A DNA stretch of 64,000 bases from CAZIVO01 sp964542765 (lineage in GTDB: Bacteria > Planctomycetota > UBA1135 > UBA2386), in NCBI GenBank assembly GCA_964542765.1, contig CAZIVO010000001.1, positions 1-64,000 of the forward strand, in the 5' to 3' direction. Under the pieces are notes generated by a model, which was given only the letters and a program-made list of their open reading frames with translations, was not told the origin of the DNA and searched no databases. The position numbers were made by a program, and so were the translations under genes. Positions 16,666 through 24,344 of the stretch are shown piece by piece (position 1 is the stretch's first letter; every line of letters begins with the position of its first letter).

Positions 16666-17373
16666 ATGGCGCTAAAGGTCATCGGTGGCGAGTACGGCGG
16701 AAGAGTTCTTAGCAGCGTCAGGGGCATGGGGACCCGACCCCTCCTTGGGCAGGTGCGTGAGGCGATCTTCGACATCCTCGGTTCGAAGGCGCAGGACGCT
16801 GAAGTTTGGGATCTTTTTGCAGGAACCGGCGCCAGTGGCATCGAGGCGCTTTCGCGAGGCGCCCGCCGGGTGTTGTTTCTGGAAAAGTCGAATCAGGCCC
16901 TGACGATTCTTCGCTCCAATCTGCAGATGCTGGGTCCGGTGGCACTCGAGCGCGGTCGGGTCATCAAGACGGACGCGTGGGATCCGGTCATCCCCCAGCT
17001 CGATGGCGAGGAGGGCGAGGTCGCACCGGACCTCGTGTTCTTGGACCCTCCCTATGCGGCGGTGGGTGAGGACCCTGCCCGTGCTGCTTATCTCGCCCGC
17101 GCCCTGGTCGATCGCCTCGCCCCCGGGGGTGTGCTGTGCTTCCATTTTTTGGAAGGACGACTCGATGGCGATGATTTCGATTCAGACCTGTCGGTCGACA
17201 TGCGTCGGTGGGGGAAGTCAGCGGTTGCCTTCCTGAGGCTGGGGGGCAATGAGGTTGATGATCTTGCCAGCGAGCGCGAGCGCTCCCTCATGCCCGGGGC
17301 TGGGGGTAACGCGGAAGAATTTGATCAAGCGGTCGAGAATTCAGGCCTGGGGATGGATACGGGCACGCCATAA
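16666..17373 (+). CDS. rsmD: 16S rRNA (guanine966-N2)-methyltransferase RsmD
   Basis: A 235-residue SAM-dependent enzyme that methylates N2 of a guanine in 16S rRNA during 30S assembly. It has the RsmD N-terminus (ALKVIGGEYGGRVL, then TRPLLGQVREAIFDIL), the SAM motif DLFAGTGASGIEALSRGA, and the catalytic LDPPYA. The C-terminal 45 residues (after FLRLGG) are longer and more acidic than usual and unmatched. An ATG at 16666 fits the family start. It is divergent from dapA across about 60 bases. Confidence 0.88.
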   Translation: MALKVIGGEYGGRVLSSVRGMGTRPLLGQVREAIFDILGSKAQDAEVWDLFAGTGASGIEALSRGARRVLFLEKSNQALTILRSNLQMLGPVALERGRVIKTDAWDPVIPQLDGEEGEVAPDLVFLDPPYAAVGEDPARAAYLARALVDRLAPGGVLCFHFLEGRLDGDDFDSDLSVDMRRWGKSAVAFLRLGGNEVDDLASERERSLMPGAGGNAEEFDQAVENSGLGMDTGTP

Positions 17374-17399
17374 GAGGGGGCGTGCGACCATGCGGCTTC

Positions 17400-17423
17400 C
17401 CGAGAACCACTCCAGGTTCTCGG
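17400..17423. terminator. Inverted repeat between convergent genes, possible bidirectional terminator
   Basis: CCGAGAACC and GGTTCTCGG form a perfect 9-bp stem with a 6-base loop. It lies between the rsmD stop (17373) and the stop of the minus-strand gene at 17439. There is no U-tract on either side, so it is a structural candidate only. Confidence 0.45.
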
Positions 17424-17438
17424 CCTTGCTCGCGCTGC

Positions 17439-18461
17439 TTACTTGGTGCCCAAGGTCATGGAGAGACCGTTGGAGAGGGCAAAGTTGGGCGAGCGGATGA
17501 CGAGGGCTTGTATTTCGGCCGAACCACCGTTGAGGGTTGGACTCATCAGATTGGCTGGCAGGGTGGTTGATCCATTTTTTGCCGCCGTACTGAGGACTAT
17601 TACCGGCAGCTTCAGCTCGATCAGGATCGAGCATCCGCCGAGCTTGATCGGTGTCCCGGCCTTGGACAGTCCCAGCGCGAGGGCCACAACTTGTCCTGAT
17701 GCTGTTGGCGCAATCCGGAAGCCGTAATCACGGTTGCCGAGCGCGGGAATGGATGCCGCGATGAGACTTGGAGCCACAATATTGCCGACAGCACAGGAGC
17801 TGCCGTGAGTGTTGGTCCTGGCATTGGGGTGGTTGTGTGCCAGCGGCGTGGGTGTGGTGTCGCGGAAGAACGCTGATGCCGGAGTTGGCTCGGCAGCAGC
17901 CGTGTAGTCCAAGGAGAGGGTGTCCGATGCCAGGGGTGATGGGGCTGCTTGGCCGCTCCGCCAGCGCCCACCTGCAACGGCGATGTTTTCACGTTTTTGT
18001 CCGGGGACTCCCCAGCTGACCCAGTCTTGAATGGCCGCTGGGTCATTCATCATGATGTTCTGCTGGGTATTGAAGAGCGCCAATGCGCCACTCACCTGAC
18101 TGAGCGGTTCCGCCTTGAGGGCGAAGAGGAAGTGATACACCGTATTGCCGGTCCAGATATCCTTCTTCGTGCTGGGGATGACGGCCGAGAGCCAATGAAC
18201 GCGCAGGTAGGCCCCCGGTAAGATCTCTGTTCCTGAGGGAAACCCGAACCAGTAGTTGTTGGCCATGTTCGGCGTTTTGGTCGCCTGGTAGATCGCCCAT
18301 TGTGAGAGGCCGACCTTGTTCGAACCCATGTTCAAGAGCTCGATCCACTGGGTGCCCCCGTTCCCGGCGTCGAAGTTGATTTCGCTGATCACGACCTGTG
18401 ACCGACTGGTTGCGGCGAGGAGAAGTGCCGCGCAGATACCTAGAGAGAATGTTTTTTTCAC
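17439..18461 (-). CDS. Secreted lamin-tail-domain protein with lineage C-terminal domain
   Basis: A 340-residue exported protein. The GTG at 18461 is chosen because it starts directly at a signal peptide (KKTFSLGICAALLLAATSRSQ); the open frame continues upstream without one. Residues 23-160 look like a lamin-tail domain: VVISEINFDAGNGGTQWIELLN, SQWAIYQA, LPGAYLRVHW-like phrases and ending in DWVSWG. Residues of about 240-340 are the beta-rich C-terminal domain also seen at the ends of the proteins at 24345, 32731, 35534, 48781 and 51275, with LSNGLSMTL near the end. LTDs in bacteria are surface-exposed beta-sandwiches; no catalytic residue is seen. It is probably extracellular or surface-bound. 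Confidence 0.65.
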   Translation of the reverse strand: MKKTFSLGICAALLLAATSRSQVVISEINFDAGNGGTQWIELLNMGSNKVGLSQWAIYQATKTPNMANNYWFGFPSGTEILPGAYLRVHWLSAVIPSTKKDIWTGNTVYHFLFALKAEPLSQVSGALALFNTQQNIMMNDPAAIQDWVSWGVPGQKRENIAVAGGRWRSGQAAPSPLASDTLSLDYTAAAEPTPASAFFRDTTPTPLAHNHPNARTNTHGSSCAVGNIVAPSLIAASIPALGNRDYGFRIAPTASGQVVALALGLSKAGTPIKLGGCSILIELKLPVIVLSTAAKNGSTTLPANLMSPTLNGGSAEIQALVIRSPNFALSNGLSMTLGTK

Positions 18462-18710
18462 CGGTCGCACTCTTTGTTTTTGGGCTCGATGGGACCCGGA
18501 GAAACCCGGGTTATGGGCGGAGGAACCGCAAGCAAGGATACCACACCACATGAAAGATCGGGGGCACGGGGGGCTCAAGGCCTTGCTCCAAAATGGTCGA
18601 TAGAAGAGGAGTTGGGGCTGTGGCCCCATTGCGGCCATGTAATGGGGAACTGGCCGTTGTCGGCTTTTGCGAGAAGCGCAGATCTTTTGGCTCGGATGGG
18701 ATGAATTGAC

Positions 18711-19607
18711 ATGGTGATCACGTGGAATCTTGGATTGGCATTGGCCCTTGCGATGCCGGTGGCATCTGACTCTGGCTGTTGCAGTGCCGAGCCCGTGCCG
18801 ACGACGCTGACCGCGCTGCGCAAGAACCCTGAAGCTTTCAGGAATGTTTGGGTCACCTTCCCGGTGCAGTTCGCATCGATAGGGAAGGTTTCCAATCCTT
18901 TTTTCACGAGGTTCGTGCCGTCGGAATATGCAAATTTTCATGCCTGGGGAGGCGAACAGGCGATCTGGCGCAAGCCGGAATACGACAATGCCTTCGGCCT
19001 GCTATTTCTTTCCAAGGGAAGCCAGCATCTGGACAGGCTGTTCCAGCTGAAGCTCTACGACCGGGTCAGGTGCAAGGCGATCGTTCGCGATGCTTTTCAG
19101 GGCCAGCCGTGGGTGGAGGTTGTTGAACTCGAGCGATTGCCTCACAAGGTCAACACCGCGACCCTCAGCCACATTTATCGTGGCGAGCAGCACATGGCCA
19201 AGGGCAAGTGGAACCGAGCTATTTCGGAGCTTTCCCTGGCGCCGATGGCGAGTATTCCGGCCACCGTCAAGGCTTCGGTGCACGGTAGCCTGGGGGAGTG
19301 CTACCTGAAGATTGGCGAGTCTGCGGCCGCCATCAAGCAGCTAGACATGGCGATGGCCTTACTCGGCGACGAGACCACGGCCGGGATTCGCCGCCTGCAT
19401 GCCGCAGCCAAAATAGGACCAGCAGCCGAGATTGACCGACGGGTCAACAGGCGGTCGATCAAGGATCACGAGAGACCCATGTGGGAAGCCTTCGAGCCGG
19501 CCGTGGCTTTGAAGAGCACCACAACCGGGAAGGAAGAGAACCCGAAGAGTGGGCCGGGCGGTCCCACTCATCCGGCGCAAACCACGACCCCGTCCAGTTC
19601 GCGATAG
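18711..19607 (+). CDS. Exported protein with tetratricopeptide-like helices
   Basis: A 298-residue protein of unknown function. The N-terminus (MVITWNLGLALALAMPVASDSG) is a signal peptide. Residues 25-135 appear to be a small beta domain (VWVTFPVQFASIGKVSNPFFTRF, YDRVRCKAIVRDAFQGQPWVEVVEL) of the type found in OB-fold or SH3-like modules. Residues 150-225 contain two TPR-like units (HMAKGKWNRAISELSLAP and CYLKIGESAAAIKQLDMAMALLG). The tail from about 265 is low complexity (T, S, P, G). It stands alone and ends at a clear intrinsic terminator. Confidence 0.6.
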   Translation: MVITWNLGLALALAMPVASDSGCCSAEPVPTTLTALRKNPEAFRNVWVTFPVQFASIGKVSNPFFTRFVPSEYANFHAWGGEQAIWRKPEYDNAFGLLFLSKGSQHLDRLFQLKLYDRVRCKAIVRDAFQGQPWVEVVELERLPHKVNTATLSHIYRGEQHMAKGKWNRAISELSLAPMASIPATVKASVHGSLGECYLKIGESAAAIKQLDMAMALLGDETTAGIRRLHAAAKIGPAAEIDRRVNRRSIKDHERPMWEAFEPAVALKSTTTGKEENPKSGPGGPTHPAQTTTPSSSR

Positions 19608-19652
19608 GGGATCTGCCTGAGCGGAAACCTTCCGCTTTCAAGGGGAGGATCG

Positions 19653-19684
19653 GGGCGGGCCTTTGGGCCCGCCCTATTTTTTTT
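19653..19684 (+). terminator. Intrinsic terminator after the TPR-like gene
   Basis: GGGCGGGC (19653-19660) pairs with GCCCGCCC (19667-19674) around a 6-base loop and is followed by a U-rich run, TATTTTTTTT. This is the most classical rho-independent terminator in the window, 46 bases after the stop codon. Confidence 0.85.
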
Positions 19685-19782
19685 GCCCGAAAACCTTCGC
19701 CACAAGCTTCGTTTCTCTCCCTGGTGTGATCCGTGCCGCCCCGGTTTTGTCGGCAACCCATGTTCCCTGTCGGAGCTGGCTC

Positions 19783-19788
19783 TACAAT
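19783..19788 (+). promoter_or_regulatory. Candidate -10 element for the haem A operon
   Basis: TACAAT, preceded by GGCTC, lies 36 bases before the ctaA ATG and downstream of the terminator at 19684. A good -35 box at 17 bases is not visible. The flank resembles the -10 elements suggested at 31273, 32662 and 37371. Confidence 0.3.
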
Positions 19789-19823
19789 CCCGCGCCGCCC
19801 CTCCCTCGACCTTCGCCGAAAAC

Positions 19824-20753
19824 ATGCCACACTCCAGCCCCGTTACCCGAGCACCCTCGGAGAGCCCTCCTGCACAGGGGCTCTATCGGTATTCCCTTTG
19901 GGTGGCTGTCTCGACGCTCGTTCTGATCAAGCTCGGTGCCATGGTCACCAGCACGGGGTCGGGGATGGCCTACCTGGACTGGCCGCTTTCGAACGGCTCA
20001 CTTCTGCCGCCGGACATGATCGAGGACCCGGCCAAGTTCTTCGAACACTTCCACCGCATGGCGGGGGCTTTGGTGGGTCTCTTGGTCGTTGCGCTGACCG
20101 TTTGGGTGTTCAGGTCGGAAGATCGTCGCTGGCTGAAGCAGCTCACGCTCGGTGTTCTGATCCTTGTCTGCGCTCAAGGGGTCATCGGCGGAGTGGGTGT
20201 GCTCAAGGGCCTCCCCGTTATGACATCGGTCACCCACGGAGTGCTCGCTCAGGTGATCTTTTGTCTTCTGGCACTGGTGGCCTTTGCGTTGTCGCCGACC
20301 TGGCGGGAGCGGATGACAGCGCCCGCTCGGATGGTTCGTCGAGCCCGCCTGATGGCCGCGGTCGCCCTGGCTCTGGTGTTTCTTCAACTCGTCGCCGGAG
20401 CGATTCTCCGTCATGCGAACCTGCCCGGCTTGTTGTGGGTCCACGTGTCCATGGCGCTGCTGGTCGCTCTCGCGATCCTCGCCGCGGCGCAATACTGCGG
20501 GACAAGGCTTTCGGAGGTGCCGGGTTTCACGGACACCGGCCGCCTGATTCTCATGATCTTGGTTGTTCAACTCATCCTCGGCTACTTGACCTTCGTCATC
20601 CGGCGGCTGAAGGATCCTTCCAATATCGAATATCTCGGCAGAAGCTTTGTTGTGACCGCACATGTTGCGGTCGGCGCCCTGATGTTCTTGTCGTCGGCCC
20701 TCTTGTTGTATCGAGTGCTGCGCAATGTCGAGCCAGGGGGTGAATCGGTTTGA
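19824..20753 (+). CDS. ctaA: Haem A synthase, COX15/CtaA family
   Basis: A 309-residue inner-membrane enzyme with about eight helices. It oxidises the C8 methyl of haem O to make haem A for aa3-type cytochrome oxidase. COX15 markers are present: the first-helix VTSTGSGMAYLDWPL, the histidine motif EHFHRMAGALVG, then TSVTHGVLAQ, and in the second half RHANLPGLLWVHVS and VTAHVAVGALM; these histidines bind haem. The ATG at 19824 is the likely start; upstream in-frame codons give a non-membranous, family-unlike extension. It is the first gene of an operon with ctaB (stop and start overlap), an ABC exporter and DUF420. Confidence 0.9.
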   Translation: MPHSSPVTRAPSESPPAQGLYRYSLWVAVSTLVLIKLGAMVTSTGSGMAYLDWPLSNGSLLPPDMIEDPAKFFEHFHRMAGALVGLLVVALTVWVFRSEDRRWLKQLTLGVLILVCAQGVIGGVGVLKGLPVMTSVTHGVLAQVIFCLLALVAFALSPTWRERMTAPARMVRRARLMAAVALALVFLQLVAGAILRHANLPGLLWVHVSMALLVALAILAAAQYCGTRLSEVPGFTDTGRLILMILVVQLILGYLTFVIRRLKDPSNIEYLGRSFVVTAHVAVGALMFLSSALLLYRVLRNVEPGGESV

Positions 20754-21619
20754 TGGGTCTTCTTGGAAACCGCGCCCGAGCCTATCTGGAACTCGGCAAG
20801 CCGCGCCTGTCCCTGACCGCGGTGTTCGCGGTTGTGACCGGGGTCTATATCGGTTCTCCGGGATTTCCGGATGCAGGCCTTGTCATTTCCTGTGCTGTTG
20901 CGGCAATGCTGGTGGCGATGGGAGGCAGCGCCCTCAACATGTTTGCCGAGCGCGATCATGACGGCCGAATGAAGCGCACGTCCGGACGGCCCTTGCCCGA
21001 TGGACGGCTACGGCCGGTGGAAGGGTTGGTCGCCGGAGCGATTGCTGTTGTCTGTGGGGTCGCCCTGTTCGTCGTTACGAGCAACCTTCTGGCGGCAGGT
21101 CTTTGCGCCCTGATCGCATTGATCTACGTGCTGATCTACACGCCGCTCAAGCGCGTCACCGCCCTGAACACTCTGGTGGGTGCTGTCCCTGGAGGGTTGC
21201 CGCCGGTCGTTGGCTACGCGGCCGCTTCCGGCGTGATCGACATGCGAGCTCTGCTGCTCTTCGTGATCCTGTTCTTGTGGCAGATCCCGCACTTTCTCGC
21301 GATTGCGTGGCGATACCGCGATGAGTATGCGCTGGGGGGCATGAGGATGATGCCCATGGTCGACCCGGACGGGCGATCCACCGGGGCGCAGATGATCATC
21401 TTCACGGTATCGCTCGTGGTAGCGACGCTGGCGGCGTATTTCGCGGGTATGGCGGGCAATCTTTACCTGGTGACGGCCGTGGTTCTGGGCCTGATTTTCC
21501 TGGTATCTTCCATCACTGCGGGCGTCTTTCGCCAAGAGTCTGGGATGCGGAGATGCTTCCTCGTTTCGGTGGTGTACCTTCCCGTGCTCTTCGGAGTGAT
21601 GATGTTGGACAAAACGTGA
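20753..21619 (+). CDS. ctaB: Protohaem IX farnesyltransferase (haem O synthase), UbiA family
   Basis: A 288-residue membrane prenyltransferase that attaches farnesyl diphosphate to protohaem, giving haem O, the substrate of CtaA. The UbiA aspartate motifs are both recognisable: NMFAERDHDGRMKRTSGRPLP, with the first DxxxD-type cluster, and DPDGRSTGAQM as the second. YTPLKRVT and FLWQIPHFLAIAWRY are characteristic of CyoE/CtaB. The ATG overlaps the ctaA stop; a TTG one codon earlier is also possible. The next gene begins at a GTG that overlaps this stop. Confidence 0.9.
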   Translation: MGLLGNRARAYLELGKPRLSLTAVFAVVTGVYIGSPGFPDAGLVISCAVAAMLVAMGGSALNMFAERDHDGRMKRTSGRPLPDGRLRPVEGLVAGAIAVVCGVALFVVTSNLLAAGLCALIALIYVLIYTPLKRVTALNTLVGAVPGGLPPVVGYAAASGVIDMRALLLFVILFLWQIPHFLAIAWRYRDEYALGGMRMMPMVDPDGRSTGAQMIIFTVSLVVATLAAYFAGMAGNLYLVTAVVLGLIFLVSSITAGVFRQESGMRRCFLVSVVYLPVLFGVMMLDKT

Positions 21620-22566
21620 GCGAACCAGCGATCAAGGCCAGCGGGTTGACCTACAGCTACGGGGATCGTGTGGCCTGTGACGACATCTCGTTCGAGGTGC
21701 CAGCCGGAGGGGTATGGGGATTCCTTGGGCCCAATGGCTCGGGCAAGTCGACCCTGTTCAAGGTGCTCACGACGATCTATCCGATGCAATCCGGTCATGT
21801 GACCATGTTCGGACATGATCTTGCGCGAGAGTCGTCGGCAGTCCGTGCACACCTTGGCGTGGTGTTCCAGTCGCCAGCGCTCGACCGCAAACTCACGGTC
21901 CGAGAGAACCTCGTGCATGGCGGCCACATGTATGGGATTTCGGGCAAGGACCTTCACAGCAGGGTTGACGAGGCGATCGAATCGGCAGGGCTTACCGATC
22001 GCGCGAAGGATCGCGTCGAGGAATTGTCCGGCGGACTTCGCCGCCGCGTGGAGTTTGGCAAGGCACTGTTGCCGAGGCCGCATTGCTTGATCATGGACGA
22101 GCCGAGTACCGGGCTCGACCCGGGCGCTCGGCGAGACCTCTGGGACTGGGTCCGCAGACTCGATGATGTCACGGTGTTGTTCACGACGCACCTGATGGAT
22201 GAGGCCGAGATGGCCGACCACATCGCCATCCTCGATGATGGCAAGATCGTGGGTGAAGGCGCCCCCTCTGATCTCAAGTCTGAAGTTGGCAGTCAGGTTC
22301 TCGAAATCGAGTCGTCGGCAGCCGAAGTTCTCGCCACGGAGATTCGCGATGGCCTCGCGGCCGGGGCCGAGGTGAGCGTGGTTGGTCGGTCGGTTCGCAT
22401 CCTCCGCGAGGATGTGCACCAGATGGTGGGGGGGCTGATGGATGCGTTTGCTGACCGCATCAACCGGCTGACGATCAGCAGCCCGACTCTCGAAGATGTG
22501 TATATCCGCAAGACGGGTCACCGCTTTGTTGAAGAGGAAGATGCGACCGGGGGGGCGAGCAAATGA
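21616..22566 (+). CDS. ABC transporter ATP-binding protein (DrrA/CcmA-type exporter)
   Basis: A 316-residue ATPase with Walker A GPNGSGKST, Q-loop VVFQSPALD, signature ELSGGLRRRVE, Walker B CLIMDEPSTGLDPGA and H-loop TTHLMDEA. A C-terminal extension of about 90 residues is typical of DrrA/NatA-type exporters. The GTG at 21616 is used because it overlaps the ctaB stop and gives VSEPAIKASGLTYSYG, the normal beginning. It pairs with the ABC-2 permease through an ATGA overlap. Being embedded between ctaB and DUF420 suggests a role in cytochrome oxidase maturation, but the substrate is unknown. Confidence 0.88.
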   Translation: MSEPAIKASGLTYSYGDRVACDDISFEVPAGGVWGFLGPNGSGKSTLFKVLTTIYPMQSGHVTMFGHDLARESSAVRAHLGVVFQSPALDRKLTVRENLVHGGHMYGISGKDLHSRVDEAIESAGLTDRAKDRVEELSGGLRRRVEFGKALLPRPHCLIMDEPSTGLDPGARRDLWDWVRRLDDVTVLFTTHLMDEAEMADHIAILDDGKIVGEGAPSDLKSEVGSQVLEIESSAAEVLATEIRDGLAAGAEVSVVGRSVRILREDVHQMVGGLMDAFADRINRLTISSPTLEDVYIRKTGHRFVEEEDATGGASK

Positions 22567-23357
22567 TGCTTGCCGCCGTGTCCTTGTGGCGTCGCGAGGT
22601 CGTTCGCTTCTTGCGGGACCGCTCGCGCGTGTTCGGATCGCTCGTCCAACCGCTGTTGTTCTGGGTTCTCCTGGCGGCGGCTTTGGGTAGCGAGGCGACG
22701 AGTTTCAAGGCGGGCGATGTCGATCTCGAGAAGGTTGGGTATGGCGAGTATCTGGTTGCCGGAGTGCTTGCGATGATCGTCATGTTCACGTCGATCTTCT
22801 CGACGATCACCGTGATCGAAGATCGTCGCGAAGGGTTCCTCCAGGGCGTCCTCATCGCGCCCGTGCCGCGGGCGGCGATCGCGCTCGGCAAGATCGCGGG
22901 TGGGGTGACCTTGGCTCTGCTCAACAGCATGATTTTCCTCTGTCTGGCTCCCTTGGTTGGCGTTCCGCTCACCCTTTCCGGTGCCGCCTTTTCGATCCTG
23001 GCGCTGGTCACGATTTCGTTCGGCCTGGTGGGCCTGGGCTTCACGCTGGCCTGGCGCATGGAGAGCACGGCCGGCTACCACGGCATCATGATGGTCTTCT
23101 TGATGCCCATGTGGATGCTTTCGGGCGCGCTCTTCCCTGTTCAGAGCGCGCATCCCGTGCTGGCTTTCATCATGGAACTCAACCCCTTGACCTATGGAGT
23201 TGCGACGCTCCGCCACACCATGCATGGCGCTGATGCGGCGGCCTTGGGATTGCCGTCTCCGGTGCTGGCCTGGGGTGTGACGATTGGGTTCGGCCTCGGG
23301 ATGTTCCTCCTCGCCACCTGGATCACGACGCGACGCCGCGCCGCGGATTCTCGCTAG
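22563..23357 (+). CDS. ABC-2 type transporter permease
   Basis: A 264-residue permease with six predicted membrane helices and the ABC-2 signature near the end (MLSGALFPVQSAHPVLAFIMELNPLTYGV). It overlaps the ATPase gene by four bases and is its obvious partner. The family includes exporters of drugs, lipids and cofactors. The permease is five bases from the DUF420 gene, which keeps it within the haem/cytochrome oxidase operon. Confidence 0.88.
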   Translation: MMLAAVSLWRREVVRFLRDRSRVFGSLVQPLLFWVLLAAALGSEATSFKAGDVDLEKVGYGEYLVAGVLAMIVMFTSIFSTITVIEDRREGFLQGVLIAPVPRAAIALGKIAGGVTLALLNSMIFLCLAPLVGVPLTLSGAAFSILALVTISFGLVGLGFTLAWRMESTAGYHGIMMVFLMPMWMLSGALFPVQSAHPVLAFIMELNPLTYGVATLRHTMHGADAAALGLPSPVLAWGVTIGFGLGMFLLATWITTRRRAADSR

Positions 23358-23361
23358 TGAC

Positions 23362-23784
23362 ATGTTGGCAACGGTCTATAGCAAACTCCCCGATCTGAAT
23401 GCAGCGCTCAATGCATTGACCCTCACCCTGATCGTCTGCGGCATCGTCGCGATCAAGCGTGGTCGGGAGACGGCTCACAAGCGCTGCATGCTGGCGGCCG
23501 TATGTGTGAGCGTACTGTTCCTGACGAGCTACCTGATCTACCACTTCACGGCGGCCCCTGTGAAATTCCAGAAACAAGGAGCCATCCGCAGCGTGTATTT
23601 CACCATTCTGATCTCCCACACGATCCTCGCCGTGGTTCAGCTGCCGCTGATCATCGTGACCGTGATCCGGGGACTGAAGGACCAGAGGGAGAAACATCGC
23701 CGGATAGCGAAGATCACGGCGGTCATCTGGAGCTACGTGTCGCTGACCGGCATTATTGTCTATCTGATGCTCTACCGGATGTGA
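23362..23784 (+). CDS. DUF420 membrane protein, CtaM-like cytochrome oxidase assembly factor
   Basis: A 140-residue protein with four membrane helices. It shows DUF420 features: paired histidines in TAHKRCMLAA and LIYHFTAAP, then the third helix FTILISHTILAVVQLPLI and EKHRRIAKITAVIWSYVSLTGIIVYLMLY. The Staphylococcus relative CtaM is needed for functional aa3 oxidase. Its place as the last gene of the ctaA-ctaB-ABC operon agrees with that role. ATG 23362 follows the permease stop by four bases; the longer frame upstream overlaps the permease and is rejected. Confidence 0.85.
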   Translation: MLATVYSKLPDLNAALNALTLTLIVCGIVAIKRGRETAHKRCMLAAVCVSVLFLTSYLIYHFTAAPVKFQKQGAIRSVYFTILISHTILAVVQLPLIIVTVIRGLKDQREKHRRIAKITAVIWSYVSLTGIIVYLMLYRM

Positions 23785-23800
23785 GTGTTCGATCAGCCGG

Positions 23801-24127
23801 TCAGATCGTCACGACTTTTTCGGCCCGATCGATCTCGCGCAGGATCGTGTCCATGTCGGAGACACTCCCGGTTGCGGCCTCGATCCCGAAATGCTCGACA
23901 CAGGTGCCGCAGGGCAGGACGTCGACGCCGTTTTCGTGCAGGAGGGTCAACTCGGTGAGCACGGGCGAGTCCTGGCTCGCGAGCTTGACGCCGGAGTTGA
24001 ACAAGGCGATGGCGGTCAACTCGTCCATGCTGATTGCCTTGCGCAGGAAGGTGCCGAGCACCTTCCTGCCGAGATCCCGGTCGCCGTGGCCCATTTGATC
24101 CTTGTTGATGATGAGGACTGTTTTCAT
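23801..24127 (-). CDS. Stand-alone DsrE-fold protein resembling the selenium-associated YedF C-terminal domain
   Basis: A 108-residue cytoplasmic protein. Its order of motifs matches the C-terminal half of the YedF family, whose presence tracks with selenium use in genomes: an initial strand MKTVLIINKDQMGHGDRDLG, then ALFNSGVKLASQDSPVLTEL, then the two-cysteine loop VLPCGTCVEHFG (Cys73, Cys76), then a final strand AEKVVTI. Full-length YedF proteins carry an extra N-terminal TusA/SirA domain of about 80 residues; here it is missing and nothing upstream encodes it. The start has an AAAGGA ribosome site. It is convergent with DUF420 and lies 1.8 kb from the Sec-PrxQ gene. The function, perhaps sulfur or selenium transfer, is inferred from family association. 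Confidence 0.7.
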   Translation of the reverse strand: MKTVLIINKDQMGHGDRDLGRKVLGTFLRKAISMDELTAIALFNSGVKLASQDSPVLTELTLLHENGVDVLPCGTCVEHFGIEAATGSVSDMDTILREIDRAEKVVTI

Positions 24128-24344
24128 CCGCTGTGTTCCTTTTCTGGTGTGGTGATCGTCGGCCGTCAAGATCCTGCCCGACACGCGGCCCGACCTCAAG
24201 CGAGTTGCTGACCGATGGTGATCGGGGCGTGCTTGTGAATGCAACGCACACGTAACGAATGAAAACTTTTAAAATCATCTCCCCCGATATGGTCGGAAAG
24301 AGGAAATCACGTATCGATCAATCCAACCTGCCGCGAGAAAAGCC

